From contig NZ_KB907701.1 of assembly GCF_000382165.1 (NCBI RefSeq), positions 186,001 to 250,000 of the forward strand: a stretch of 64,000 bases of DNA. The letters run 5' to 3'. The position numbers were made by a program, and so were the translations under genes. This document shows, piece after piece, positions 29,372 through 37,396 of the stretch. The notes below the pieces were generated by a model. The model was not told the origin of the DNA, did no database searches, and worked only from the letters and a program-made list of their open reading frames with translations. Position 1 is the first letter of the stretch. Every line of letters starts with the position of its first letter. Source of the DNA: Arsukibacterium perlucidum DSM 18276 (GTDB taxonomy: Bacteria; Pseudomonadota; Gammaproteobacteria; Enterobacterales; Alteromonadaceae).

Positions 29372-29911
29372 TTATAATAAATCGCGGATCCGCTCAGCGT
29401 CCTGTTCACTATAACCTAATTTTATGGCGGTTTCGGTAAGCATCATTTTCTTTCTGGTGGTATTAGAGTTAGTAATAACCCAGAAACTGGTATTAGGGAT
29501 TTGTTTCGGGTTAGTACTGCTACCTGCTTCTGACAACGCCTCGGCGGAGGTGGCAAAGTACAGGCGGTTGCGGCCTTTAATATCCAGCACCTTATTAAAT
29601 TGCTTTTTATGTACCCGTGCCAAAACCGACAGCAAGTATAAAAAACGTCCTACTACGCTGGACTCAGCCTGTAAATCCTGGCGGCTGACTAAGTCGAATA
29701 CTGTGCCAGCATTATTGCGTTCAGTTGCTGCAGCGGTTAATTCTGGCGTGGGCTCAACAGTTTCAGGTTTGCTGCTAACCACTGAAGTTTGGTTGGCCTG
29801 CTGCTCACCCAGCAGTAAACGACGTAAAATATCAGAAGCACTTTCTCCAATCTGGCGGGTTTGTGCGGCAATGTATTGATATAAATCGTCATCAATTTCA
29901 ATGGTTTTCAT
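29372..29911 (-). CDS. seqA: Replication initiation negative modulator SeqA
   Basis: 179 residues from ATG 29911 (MKTIEIDDDLYQYIAAQT), which matches the E. coli N-terminus; an upstream TTG is less likely. The N-terminal multimerisation domain (1-35, ending GESASDILRRLL) is joined by a variable linker to the DNA-binding domain. That domain (about 65-179) includes GRFLYLLSVLARVH, GRNRLYFA and the NTSFWVITNSNTTRKKM segment that contacts hemimethylated GATC. It sequesters new origins and implies Dam methylation in this organism. Operon with pgm. Confidence 0.95.
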   Translation of the reverse strand: MKTIEIDDDLYQYIAAQTRQIGESASDILRRLLLGEQQANQTSVVSSKPETVEPTPELTAAATERNNAGTVFDLVSRQDLQAESSVVGRFLYLLSVLARVHKKQFNKVLDIKGRNRLYFATSAEALSEAGSSTNPKQIPNTSFWVITNSNTTRKKMMLTETAIKLGYSEQDAERIRDLL

Positions 29912-30018
29912 AGGTTTTTCCGTCAACTGAAAGTTGTCCCATTATATAAAGGCTTTGCCACTGACGCCAGCGGCTTAATTTGTTAAAATATGGCTTCTGC
30001 TTTTTCAGTGAGTTAGCG

Positions 30019-30795
30019 ATGATTTTACATACCCACAGCACTGGTTCCGGAGAGCCGCTGATACTAATACATGGTTTGTTTGGTAGCTATGAAAACCTGG
30101 CTGGCGTAGGCCGGGCCTTAAGTGATCAATGGCAGGTTATCAGTATAGATTTACCTAACCATGGCCAATCTCCCCACAGCGAGCAAATGAACTACCCCAG
30201 TATGGTAGCGGATTTAGCCGAAACTCTCGACAGCCTGAATATTCAAAAGTGTGCTTTGTTAGGGCATTCTCTGGGCGGAAAACTGGCCATGGCATTCGCC
30301 CTGACTTACCCACAGCGGGTGAGTCAGCTGATCGTCGCCGATATCGCCCCGGTTCGCTACGAGCGCAGTCACCAGGCGGTATTTGCCGGCTTAAGCGCCG
30401 TTACTCTGACCACGATTAATAATCGCAGTGATGCAGACAAACAAATGGCAGCACATATAAAAGAGCCAGGTGTCCGCCAGTTTTTGTTAAAAAGTCTGGA
30501 AAAAACCGAGCATGGCTTTCGTTGGAAATTTAATTTAGCGGTTCTGGCACAATGTTATGACGAATTACTTGGCGCCCCCGCTACCAAAAACAACTATGCA
30601 GGCCCGGTATTGTTTATTAAGGGCGCTGAGTCAGACTATATTTTGTCAGAACACCGGCCGCAAATTATGGCGTTTTTTCCTGCAGCTGAGGCAAAAATCA
30701 TTAACGGCACCGGCCACTGGTTACATGCCGAAAAGCCCGCGGCTTTCGCCAGATTGGTACGTGAGTTTTTATTGAGCCAGCACACTAAAATTTAG
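30019..30795 (+). CDS. ybfF: Alpha/beta-hydrolase esterase YbfF
   Basis: 258 residues from the ATG at 30019 (MILHTHSTGSGEPLILIHGL). The upstream in-frame start adds 13 residues and is not supported. Alpha/beta-hydrolase fold with oxyanion HGLFGS, nucleophile Ser84 in GHSLGGK, Asp in KGAESDYI and His in GTGHWLHAEKP. E. coli YbfF is an acyl-CoA/thioester and ester hydrolase. It is divergent from seqA and followed by DUF2788, ybfE, fldA and fur, an arrangement conserved in gammaproteobacteria. Confidence 0.93.
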   Translation: MILHTHSTGSGEPLILIHGLFGSYENLAGVGRALSDQWQVISIDLPNHGQSPHSEQMNYPSMVADLAETLDSLNIQKCALLGHSLGGKLAMAFALTYPQRVSQLIVADIAPVRYERSHQAVFAGLSAVTLTTINNRSDADKQMAAHIKEPGVRQFLLKSLEKTEHGFRWKFNLAVLAQCYDELLGAPATKNNYAGPVLFIKGAESDYILSEHRPQIMAFFPAAEAKIINGTGHWLHAEKPAAFARLVREFLLSQHTKI

Positions 30796-30844
30796 CAATT
30801 TTTATGCTATAGTGCGCCCAATTTTTCCGGTATGGCCAGTATCA

Positions 30845-31042
30845 ATGACCGTTGCACAATTTGAAACCTTGGGTTTATGGCTTGGTTTAGCCGCATTGTA
30901 CATTTTTATTGTGCTGGCCATTAACGATGTACTGAAAAAAAGTCAGGCTCCACGCCTGGGCCGTTTTTTCGTCTGGCTGGTGCTGTTTTTATCACCATTG
31001 GTGTTTGTGATTAAAACAGTGGTCCAGTATTTTCTCGAATAA
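30845..31042 (+). CDS. DUF2788 small membrane protein
   Basis: 65 residues from the ATG at 30845; a GTG 33 bases upstream is also in frame. Two hydrophobic helices, about residues 8-25 and 40-60, flank a short basic loop (DVLKKSQAPRLGR). Inner-membrane protein of unknown role, commonly found between ybfF and ybfE in Alteromonadales and Vibrio relatives. Confidence 0.8.
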   Translation: MTVAQFETLGLWLGLAALYIFIVLAINDVLKKSQAPRLGRFFVWLVLFLSPLVFVIKTVVQYFLE

Positions 31043-31056
31043 CAGGGTTGAGATTA

Positions 31057-31329
31057 ATGGCCAAAATCGCCACTGATCGCACCACCATTGATTTGTTTGC
31101 GGCTGAAAAGCGGCCGGGGCGGCCAAAAACCAACCCATTACCGCGGGAAGAACAGCTAAAGCTGAATAAACGCAATCAAATTAAACGCGATCGTAATAAC
31201 GGGTTAAAGCGTATTGAAGTTAAGGTATCTGGCCAGTTATATGAAGCATTGAGTCAGGCCGCCGAACGGGCAAATACCACACGCAGTAACTTAATTGAAC
31301 AACTTTTAGAGCAAGCTTTATCCAGGTAA
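31057..31329 (+). CDS. ybfE: YbfE-type ribbon-helix-helix protein
   Basis: 90 residues from the ATG at 31057. The basic N-terminal half (KRPGRPKTNPLPREEQ and a Lys/Arg/Asn-rich stretch) precedes a ribbon-helix-helix motif near residues 51-88 (KRIEVKVSGQLYEAL...TRSNLIEQLLEQAL). The E. coli homologue is LexA-regulated and of unknown function. I see no LexA box just upstream here. Probably a small DNA-binding protein. It precedes fldA by 14 bases. Confidence 0.88.
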   Translation: MAKIATDRTTIDLFAAEKRPGRPKTNPLPREEQLKLNKRNQIKRDRNNGLKRIEVKVSGQLYEALSQAAERANTTRSNLIEQLLEQALSR

Positions 31330-31343
31330 GAAGGCAATAAACC

Positions 31344-31874
31344 ATGGCAACTGTAGGCATTTTTTTCGGTAGCGATACCGGTAACACTGAGCATATCGCC
31401 AAGATGATCCAAAAAGAACTGGGCAAAAATCTGGTAGAGATCCGCGATATAGCCAAAAGCAGTAAAGAAGACATTGCCGGCTTCGACTTACTACTATTAG
31501 GTATCCCAACCTGGTACTACGGCGAAGCTCAGTGCGACTGGGATGACTTTTTCCCGGAACTTGAAGCAATCGATTTTAATAATAAATTAGTTGCTATATT
31601 CGGTTGTGGTGATCAGGAAGACTATGCCGAATATTTCCTCGATGCGATGGGTACCCTGCGCGATATTATCGAACCGAAAGGCGCGATTATTGTAGGCCAC
31701 TGGCCTACCTCAGGTTATAACTTCGTAGCATCTAAGGCGTTAGCAGATGACAGCCATTTTATTGGTCTGGGTGTCGACGAAGATCGTCAGCCGGAGTTAA
31801 CGGAGCAGCGGGTAAAACAATGGTGTAAGCAGGTTTATGAAGAGATGAGCCTGCAAGAATTTGCCAACTTGTAA
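31344..31874 (+). CDS. fldA: Flavodoxin FldA
   Basis: 176 residues, the long-chain flavodoxin type. The FMN phosphate loop is GSDTGNTEHIA (residues 9-19), the isoalloxazine loops are near PTWYYGEAQCDWDDF and GCGDQEDYAEYF. It is a low-potential electron carrier for biotin, methionine and isoprenoid synthesis enzymes. It lies next to ybfE and upstream of fur, the standard gammaproteobacterial order. A 19-bp tandem duplication separates the stop from the terminator. Confidence 0.95.
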   Translation: MATVGIFFGSDTGNTEHIAKMIQKELGKNLVEIRDIAKSSKEDIAGFDLLLLGIPTWYYGEAQCDWDDFFPELEAIDFNNKLVAIFGCGDQEDYAEYFLDAMGTLRDIIEPKGAIIVGHWPTSGYNFVASKALADDSHFIGLGVDEDRQPELTEQRVKQWCKQVYEEMSLQEFANL

Positions 31875-31875
31875 C

Positions 31876-31913
31876 CACAATCCGTTTTCAGTGACACAAT
31901 CCGTTTTCAGTGA
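31876..31913 (+). repeat. Perfect 19-bp tandem duplication after fldA
   Basis: CACAATCCGTTTTCAGTGA occurs at 31876-31894 and again at 31895-31913, back to back, between the fldA stop and its terminator. Its second copy runs into the first A of the terminator stem. Confidence 0.9.
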
Positions 31914-31939
31914 AAAGAGGCGCAATGCCTCTTTTTTTT
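31913..31939 (+). terminator. Terminator after fldA
   Basis: AAAAGAGGC (31913-31921) pairs with GCCTCTTTT (31927-31935), with eight T in total at the 3' side. Confidence 0.9.
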
Positions 31940-31980
31940 GGCCAGCTTTTGCTTCAGATGATCGCTAACCATTTAACTTA

Positions 31981-32478
31981 TTAACGATATTTCGGCTTTT
32001 TCCGGATGTAAACCGTCCTGTTCACTTCACATACGATATTGTTATCAGCATCTTTAATATGCACCAAAAACTGTGGAAAATATTTTTCGCCATCTGCAGT
32101 ATGCTTTTTGATATCTTCTACTGCATCGTCTGTCAGTAAGAACTCTGCCGTCAGTTTAGCCAGGCCAGGTTTAATGTAATCAATGTCAGCTTGCTTATCC
32201 CAGACGATATATTCTTTGCCCAGCGCCCCCATTAGCAGCAGCGGATAAATAGGATCCGTCATCGCAAACATTGAGCCACCAAACTGACTGCTGTTAATGT
32301 TTTTGGTCCAGGGCCTGTTTTTCAGTTCTACCCGGGCATAACGATAATCGTCGGCCAGTACTGCAACACTGATACCACTGAAAAAAAACGGTGGCCAGAA
32401 ATTTAATAATTTTCGCATTACCTGTGGTTTAAAAGCCCAACGCATATCTCTACCTGGTACGACCTGTTGAGCGGCCAT
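31981..32478 (-). CDS. DUF4442 hotdog-fold thioesterase-like protein
   Basis: 165 residues. It matches the DUF4442 pattern: a helical N-terminus (RKLLNFWPPFFFSG), the central helix SSQFGGSMFAMTDPIYPLLLMG, and beta strands ending in VCEVNRTVYIRKK. The fold resembles acyl-CoA thioesterases of the 4HBT class. Substrate not known. It is divergent from fur. An 18-bp inverted repeat overlaps its start codon. Confidence 0.8.
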   Translation of the reverse strand: MAAQQVVPGRDMRWAFKPQVMRKLLNFWPPFFFSGISVAVLADDYRYARVELKNRPWTKNINSSQFGGSMFAMTDPIYPLLLMGALGKEYIVWDKQADIDYIKPGLAKLTAEFLLTDDAVEDIKKHTADGEKYFPQFLVHIKDADNNIVCEVNRTVYIRKKPKYR

Positions 32479-32494
32479 TTTAGCCTGCTAAAAT
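32477..32494. promoter_or_regulatory. Inverted repeat over the DUF4442 start codon
   Basis: ATTTTAGC (32477-32484), two bases, GCTAAAAT (32487-32494). It covers the ATG of the DUF4442 gene and could act as an operator in the divergent DUF4442/fur region. Confidence 0.35.
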
Positions 32495-32537
32495 GAAAGC
32501 ACAAGAGCATTGGGCACAAATCAACGCTAAACGGCCA

Positions 32538-32566
32538 TTTCAATATTGCGCTAATGTCTTTATAAT
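32538..32566 (+). promoter_or_regulatory. Predicted sigma-70 promoter of fur
   Basis: TTTCAA (32538-32543), 17-bp spacer, perfect TATAAT (32561-32566), 33 bp upstream of the fur ATG. I see no Fur box over it. Confidence 0.6.
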
Positions 32567-32599
32567 CGAGGCAAATCCACCAGCAAGACAGAGTTTTTT

Positions 32600-33040
32600 A
32601 TGTCAGATCATAATATTGAGCTACGTAAGGCCGGCCTTAAAGTTACCTTGCCACGGGTGAAAATCCTCGAAATCTTACAAGATCCTAATCATCAGCATAT
32701 CAGTGCTGAAGACGTATATAAAATTCTGCTGGAACTCGGTGAGGATATTGGTTTAGCCACGGTCTACCGGGTACTAAACCAGTTTGACGACGCCGGTATT
32801 TTAACCCGGCATCACTTCGAAGGTGGTAAATCAGTATTCGAACTGACCGGCAACAGCCATCACGATCATCTGGTGTGTTTGAAATGCGGCAAAGTCATTG
32901 AGTTTGAAGATGAAATTATTGAAGCTAAACAACTGGAAATTGCTGAGAAAAATGGCATTAAGCTTACCCACCACAGTTTATATTTATATGGCGAGTGCAA
33001 AGACACTGTGCAATGCCAGAAAAACGCCAACGCGAATTAG
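32600..33040 (+). CDS. fur: Ferric uptake regulator Fur
   Basis: 146 residues, the normal Fur length. Winged-helix DNA-binding domain (1-80: KVTLPRVKILEIL, the recognition region GLATVYRVLNQF), then the dimer/metal domain. Structural zinc site cysteines are C93 and C96 (CLKCGK) and C133/C139 (GECKDTVQC); the His-rich NSHHDHLVC segment provides regulatory metal ligands. It represses iron acquisition genes when Fe2+ is bound. It follows fldA, itself an iron-responsive electron carrier in many bacteria. Confidence 0.96.
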   Translation: MSDHNIELRKAGLKVTLPRVKILEILQDPNHQHISAEDVYKILLELGEDIGLATVYRVLNQFDDAGILTRHHFEGGKSVFELTGNSHHDHLVCLKCGKVIEFEDEIIEAKQLEIAEKNGIKLTHHSLYLYGECKDTVQCQKNANAN

Positions 33041-33069
33041 CCATGCTTAGCTAACACAATTACCTTAAT

Positions 33070-33101
33070 AAAACGGCACTGCAGACTCCAGCTGCCGTTT
33101 T
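33070..33101. terminator. Bidirectional terminator between fur and the GNAT gene
   Basis: AAAACGGCA (33070-33078) pairs with TGCCGTTTT (33093-33101). It has T-rich flanks on both strands and separates convergent genes. Confidence 0.85.
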
Positions 33102-33120
33102 TATTTATTGCTGCGGGCTA

Positions 33121-33618
33121 TCAGACGTTACCGGTGTTAATCCGGGCCATAAACAAGGCACTGACATAATTACCGTACTGAAAAGCAAAGTCTGCCAGCT
33201 CCGCTTCCACTTCAAAACCAAAACGCTCGTATAACGCTATAGCTACTTCATTACTGCTGTATACCGTCAGCTCCATCCGGCGGATATTCAGCCAGTTATC
33301 AGCCATTTCCAGTGCTGCCCGCAATAAAGCAGAGCCTACACCCTGGCCCTGATGCTCTTCCAACACGCCCATACCCAACTCTGCGACATGACGTCGCCTG
33401 GGGTTTTGACAAACCTGCAGACCGAGTTGGCCGACGACAACACCCTCAATTTCAGCAACCAGGTTATAGAAACCTGCACCCGCGGTATAGAGTTTCTGCC
33501 AGCTGGCAACCGGCTGATAAGGCAGTTGCAGGGTATTAGAAAAAACAGTGGGCTGATCATATATTGCTTTAATTGCTTCAATATCAACAGGTTCAGCATG
33601 GCGGATCAATACAGGCAT
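33121..33618 (-). CDS. GNAT-family N-acetyltransferase
   Basis: 165 residues from the ATG at 33618 (MPVLIRHAEPVDIEAIKAIY), the typical start of these proteins. AAGGA lies about 10 bases upstream. The acetyl-CoA site is HQGQGVGSALLRAALEMA, followed by ELTVYSSNEVAIALYERFGFEVEAEL, the conserved C-terminal strand-helix. It is of the RimI/PhnO-like or YhhY-like type (the IYDQPTVFSNTLQLPY segment resembles YhhY). Acceptor substrate unknown. Confidence 0.88.
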   Translation of the reverse strand: MPVLIRHAEPVDIEAIKAIYDQPTVFSNTLQLPYQPVASWQKLYTAGAGFYNLVAEIEGVVVGQLGLQVCQNPRRRHVAELGMGVLEEHQGQGVGSALLRAALEMADNWLNIRRMELTVYSSNEVAIALYERFGFEVEAELADFAFQYGNYVSALFMARINTGNV

Positions 33619-33689
33619 GACTAAAGCGTCCTTGACAAATAAGAGGTTTATCTTAAGTCGGAATTCGTAGCGGCAACAAGCCCTAAAAT

Positions 33690-33719
33690 GCAAAAAGCCA
33701 GCAATTGCTGGCTTTTTGC
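33690..33719 (-). terminator. Terminator after etfA
   Basis: GCAAAAAGCCAGC (33690-33702), loop AATT, GCTGGCTTTTTGC (33707-33719). It lies directly downstream of etfA (stop at 33736) and may also serve as a barrier upstream of the GNAT gene. Confidence 0.9.
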
Positions 33720-33735
33720 TGACAGCTGCACGTTA

Positions 33736-34662
33736 TCAGAGTTGCTGCTCAAGTTCTGGCAGTACCGTAAATAAATCAGCAACTAAACCATAGTCTGCAA
33801 CCTGGAAAATCGGTGCATCTGAATCTTTGTTAATTGCCACTATCACTTTTGAATCTTTCATACCGGCTAGATGCTGGATCGCGCCCGATATGCCAACCGC
33901 AATATACAAATCCGGCGCAACAATTTTACCGGTTTGGCCAACCTGCATATCATTTGGTACGAAGCCAGCGTCTACTGCTGCGCGAGACGCGCCAATAGCG
34001 GCATTTAGCTTGTCTGCAATGCCATTTAGCATGGCAAAGTTTTCACCATTTTGCATACCGCGACCACCTGAAATAATCACTTTAGCTGCGGTAAGCTCTG
34101 GCCGCGCTGATTTTGTCAGCTCTTCACCAATAAAAGTTGAAACCTGCAAATCTTTTACAATATCCAGCGTGGCGATTGGCGCATTATTTCCCTCTGCAGC
34201 GGCCGCAAACGCTGAACCACGCACCGTCAATACTTTAATTGCATCGGCAGACTGGACAGTCGCAATAGCATTGCCGGCGTACACCGGCCGCACAAAGGTA
34301 TCTGCACTTTCAATAGCAATAACATCTGACAGTTGGGCTACATCTAATAAAGCGGCTACCCGGGGTAACATGTTCTTACCGGTAGTGGTCGCTGCTGCCA
34401 TAATATGGCTATAGTCTTTGCCAATCTCGGCCACCAGGGCGGAAACGTTTTCGGCTAACTGATGGCCATAAGCACTGGCATCAGCGACCAAAACTTTTGT
34501 GACACCCGTGATTGTTGCAGCTGCAGTCGCCGCATTACCACAGTTTTGACCCGCTACCAGCAGATGAATATCACCACCTATGCTACTCGCTGCCTGCACT
34601 ACTTTATGAGTATCTGCTTTTAACTCATCATTACTATGCTCTGCAATTACTAAAATTGTCAT
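33736..34662 (-). CDS. etfA: Electron transfer flavoprotein alpha subunit
   Basis: 308 residues. N-terminal ETF domain ([15 protein letters not shown]), C-terminal FAD-binding domain with [15 protein letters not shown], the [38 protein letters not shown] signature region and the end [13 protein letters not shown]. With EtfB it accepts electrons from acyl-CoA dehydrogenases. Its ATG shares a base with the etfB stop (TGATG), which couples translation. Confidence 0.95.
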   Translation of the reverse strand: MTILVIAEHSNDELKADTHKVVQAASSIGGDIHLLVAGQNCGNAATAAATITGVTKVLVADASAYGHQLAENVSALVAEIGKDYSHIMAAATTTGKNMLPRVAALLDVAQLSDVIAIESADTFVRPVYAGNAIATVQSADAIKVLTVRGSAFAAAAEGNNAPIATLDIVKDLQVSTFIGEELTKSARPELTAAKVIISGGRGMQNGENFAMLNGIADKLNAAIGASRAAVDAGFVPNDMQVGQTGKIVAPDLYIAVGISGAIQHLAGMKDSKVIVAINKDSDAPIFQVADYGLVADLFTVLPELEQQL

Positions 34663-35411
34663 CAGATCACCTTCGCTTCATGCTTTAATTTTTCAACCAG
34701 TTCCGCTACCGACTCTACAATTACCCCGCCCTGGCGGGTTGCTGGGGCAGTAACTTTCAGCGTAGTAACCTTTGAACTCAGGTTGACACCCAGGCCATCA
34801 GCTGCTTGTACATCCAGTGGTTTTTTCTTGGCTTTCATAATATTAGGTAACGAAGCATAGCGTGGCTCATTCAAACGTAAATCAGTAGACACCACTGCCG
34901 GCAACGTCAACTCTATCGTTTGCAAACCGCCATCGATTTCCCGGGTAACCTGAACTTTATCGCCATTAACCGCAACTTTAGAGGCAAAGGTGCCCTGCCC
35001 CATGCCGGTTAATGCTGCCAGCATCTGGCCGGTTTGGTTGTTATCTGAATCGATAGCCTGCTTACCCAGAATAACCAGTTGTGGCTGTTCTGCTTCAACC
35101 AGTTTTGCCAGTAGCTTAGCCACCTGCAACGAATCCAGGTTCAGCTCAGTTTCCAGATGAATAGCCCGGTCGGCTCCTAATGCCAAAGCAGTACGTAACT
35201 GCTCCTGCACCGCCTTGGCACCAATAGAAACCGCAACCACTTCAGTAGCGACGCCCGCTTCTTTTAAACGAACTGCTTCTTCTACCGCAATCTCACAAAA
35301 CGGATTAAGTGCCATCTTTACATTGGCTAAATCGACACCGGTTTGATCTGCTTTAACCCGGACTTTGACGTTGTAATCGATAACCCGTTTTACCGGAACT
35401 AATATCTTCAT
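34662..35411 (-). CDS. etfB: Electron transfer flavoprotein beta subunit
   Basis: 249 residues from the ATG at 35411 ([19 protein letters not shown]), preceded by AGAGGA; a start 111 bases upstream would add a non-homologous tail running through the operator region. The AMP-binding segment and the signature [28 protein letters not shown] are intact, as is the recognition loop [16 protein letters not shown]. First gene of etfBA, divergent from ETF-QO. Confidence 0.95.
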   Translation of the reverse strand: MKILVPVKRVIDYNVKVRVKADQTGVDLANVKMALNPFCEIAVEEAVRLKEAGVATEVVAVSIGAKAVQEQLRTALALGADRAIHLETELNLDSLQVAKLLAKLVEAEQPQLVILGKQAIDSDNNQTGQMLAALTGMGQGTFASKVAVNGDKVQVTREIDGGLQTIELTLPAVVSTDLRLNEPRYASLPNIMKAKKKPLDVQAADGLGVNLSSKVTTLKVTAPATRQGGVIVESVAELVEKLKHEAKVI

Positions 35412-35453
35412 ATAATCCTCTTGAATTGCATGCAATCGCTTGCCTGACAGCAG

Positions 35454-35471
35454 GTTTACGTTAAGGTAAAC
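35454..35471. promoter_or_regulatory. LiuR-like operator 1 in the etfB/ETF-QO divergent region
   Basis: GTTTACGTTAAGGTAAAC, an 18-bp inverted repeat with one central mismatched pair. It lies 42 bases upstream of etfB and is nearly identical to the 18-mer at 23615-23632 in the bkd promoter. Confidence 0.55.
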
Positions 35472-35505
35472 ATAACAATGTATATTGCTGCACAATCTAC
35501 TTACT

Positions 35506-35523
35506 GTTGACGTTAACGTCAAC
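35506..35523. promoter_or_regulatory. LiuR-like operator 2, perfect 18-bp palindrome
   Basis: GTTGACGTTAACGTCAAC, a perfect palindrome 71 bp upstream of the ETF-QO start. It includes a TTGACG that, with TACCCT 17 bp downstream, could be the ETF-QO promoter. A regulator bound here would cover the -35 element. Confidence 0.55.
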
Positions 35524-35593
35524 CTGCAATACCCTTATCAGCACAATAAACACAGTGAATACTGTAAATATAAGCATCCAAGAGGTAACCATC

Positions 35594-37243
35594 GTGGAAA
35601 GAGAAGCAATGGAGTTCGATGTCGTAATCGTTGGCGCCGGGCCAGCGGGCTTATCGGCCGCGATCCGGTTGATGCAACAAGCACAGCAAGCCAGTAAAGA
35701 AATCACGGTCTGCGTGGTAGAAAAAGGCTCTGAAGTAGGCGCTCATATTTTATCTGGTGCCGTGTTTGAACCCAGGGCACTAAATGAATTACTACCGAAC
35801 TGGCAGGAAACCGGGGCTCCGCTCTCGACGCCAGTCACCCATGATGACATTTATCTGTTCAACGGCGCACAAAGTAGCAGAAAGTTACCTGGTTTTACCG
35901 TGCCAAAAACCATGCATAATAGTGGTAATTATATCGTCTCAATGGCCAACTTATGCCGCTGGCTGGCCGAACAAGCCGAGGCACTTGGCGTAGAAATTTT
36001 TCCCGGCTTTGCCGCAAGTGAACTATTGCTTGAAGATAACGTGGTTAAAGGCATTTTAATTGGTGACATGGGCCTGGACCGCGAAGGTAAACCCAAAGAC
36101 AGTTTTACCGCCGGCATGGAACTACGCGCTAAATACACCCTGTTTGCAGAAGGTTGCCGCGGCCATCTGGGTAAGCAACTTATTGCTCATTATCAGCTGG
36201 ATAAAGACGTCTCACCCCAGCACTATGCCATTGGTTTTAAAGAAATCTGGGATGTGCCGGCTAATAATCATCATCAGGGGCTGGTGGTGCATTCTGCAGG
36301 CTGGCCATTGGCGAACGAAGCATCAGGTGGTGGTTACCTTTACCATGCTGAAAGCCAGCAAATAGTGGTGGGATTAATTATCGACTTAAATTACAGCAAT
36401 CCACACCTGGATCCCTTTGCTGAGTTTCAGCGTTACAAGCAGCATCCGGTAATTAAGCAATACCTGACCGACGGCAAGCGCGTCAGTTATGGTGCGCGGG
36501 CCATTGCTAAAGGCGGCTTGAACAGCTTACCTAAAATGAGTTTTGCCGGTGGTTTATTGTTGGGCTGTGATGCCGGTACCTTAAATTTTGCCAAGATTAA
36601 AGGTAATCATACGGCAATGAAATCCGGCATGCTTGCAGCAGAAACGGTGTTCACAGCATTAACGAAAGACGACGCCGGCGGTAAAGATTTAGCTGAATAT
36701 GCTGAGGCAGTAAAACAGAGTTGGTTATTTGAAGAACTGCACAGTTCGCGTAATTTTGGCCCGGCAATGCACAAATTTGGTACTTTCTGGGGTGGTGTGT
36801 TCAATACAATCGATCAAAACTGGTTTGGTGGCAAACTGCCCTTTACCATTAAGGATGACAACCGGGATTATGCACAATTAAAGCTGGCAGCTGATTCCAG
36901 GAAAATTGTATATCCAAAACCAGACAACATTCTTAGCTTTGACCGGCTGACTTCGGTTTATTTATCAAATACTAATCATGAAGAAGAACAGCCATGTCAT
37001 CTGAAGCTAACCGACTCAAGCATACCAATTCAGGTAAACCTGGCTAAATATGATGAACCTGCCCAGCGTTATTGCCCGGCCGGTGTCTATGAAGTGATTA
37101 ATGAAGATGGTCAGCAACCGCGGTTTCAAATTAACGCCCAAAATTGTATTCACTGCAAAACCTGCGACATTAAAGACCCAAGCCAGAACATTACCTGGGT
37201 AACTCCAGAGGGCGGAGGTGGTCCAAACTATCCCAATATGTAA
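35594..37243 (+). CDS. Electron transfer flavoprotein-ubiquinone oxidoreductase
   Basis: About 549 residues. I chose the GTG at 35594 (read MEREAMEFDVVIVGAG) because AGAGG lies eight bases upstream; an ATG at 35609 is also possible. The FAD fold starts VIVGAGPAGLSAA; the rest of the monotopic membrane enzyme follows, with a C-terminal [4Fe-4S] domain whose cysteines are in YCPAGVYEV and QNCIHCKTCDIKDP. It passes electrons from EtfAB to ubiquinone at the inner membrane. Divergent from etfBA, sharing the palindromic operators. Confidence 0.94.
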   Translation: MEREAMEFDVVIVGAGPAGLSAAIRLMQQAQQASKEITVCVVEKGSEVGAHILSGAVFEPRALNELLPNWQETGAPLSTPVTHDDIYLFNGAQSSRKLPGFTVPKTMHNSGNYIVSMANLCRWLAEQAEALGVEIFPGFAASELLLEDNVVKGILIGDMGLDREGKPKDSFTAGMELRAKYTLFAEGCRGHLGKQLIAHYQLDKDVSPQHYAIGFKEIWDVPANNHHQGLVVHSAGWPLANEASGGGYLYHAESQQIVVGLIIDLNYSNPHLDPFAEFQRYKQHPVIKQYLTDGKRVSYGARAIAKGGLNSLPKMSFAGGLLLGCDAGTLNFAKIKGNHTAMKSGMLAAETVFTALTKDDAGGKDLAEYAEAVKQSWLFEELHSSRNFGPAMHKFGTFWGGVFNTIDQNWFGGKLPFTIKDDNRDYAQLKLAADSRKIVYPKPDNILSFDRLTSVYLSNTNHEEEQPCHLKLTDSSIPIQVNLAKYDEPAQRYCPAGVYEVINEDGQQPRFQINAQNCIHCKTCDIKDPSQNITWVTPEGGGGPNYPNM

Positions 37244-37274
37244 AATTCGTTCATATAACACCTGAAAATAAACA

Positions 37275-37302
37275 AGCAGTGACCATGTCGCTGCTTTTTT
37301 AT
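37275..37302 (+). terminator. Terminator after ETF-QO
   Basis: AGCAGTGAC pairs with GTCGCTGCT (one G-U pair) around CATG, followed by TTTTT. Confidence 0.8.
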
Positions 37303-37396
37303 TGGATGAATTGTAATCAGCACAAATCCCGACTACGTTTAAATCTGCGTGTTTTTATTGCGCTCTGGCTTTTACGCATTAACCGGGATAAGCGTT

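Noticed and set aside
30780-31056. LexA box in front of ybfE, expected from E. coli
   Set aside because: I see no CTG-N10-CAG palindrome in this stretch, so SOS control is not supported by the sequence.
33827-34414. 195-codon open frame antisense to etfA
   Set aside because: Lies wholly within etfA in a shadow frame; no ribosome site, no recognisable domain, and the composition mirrors the real gene.
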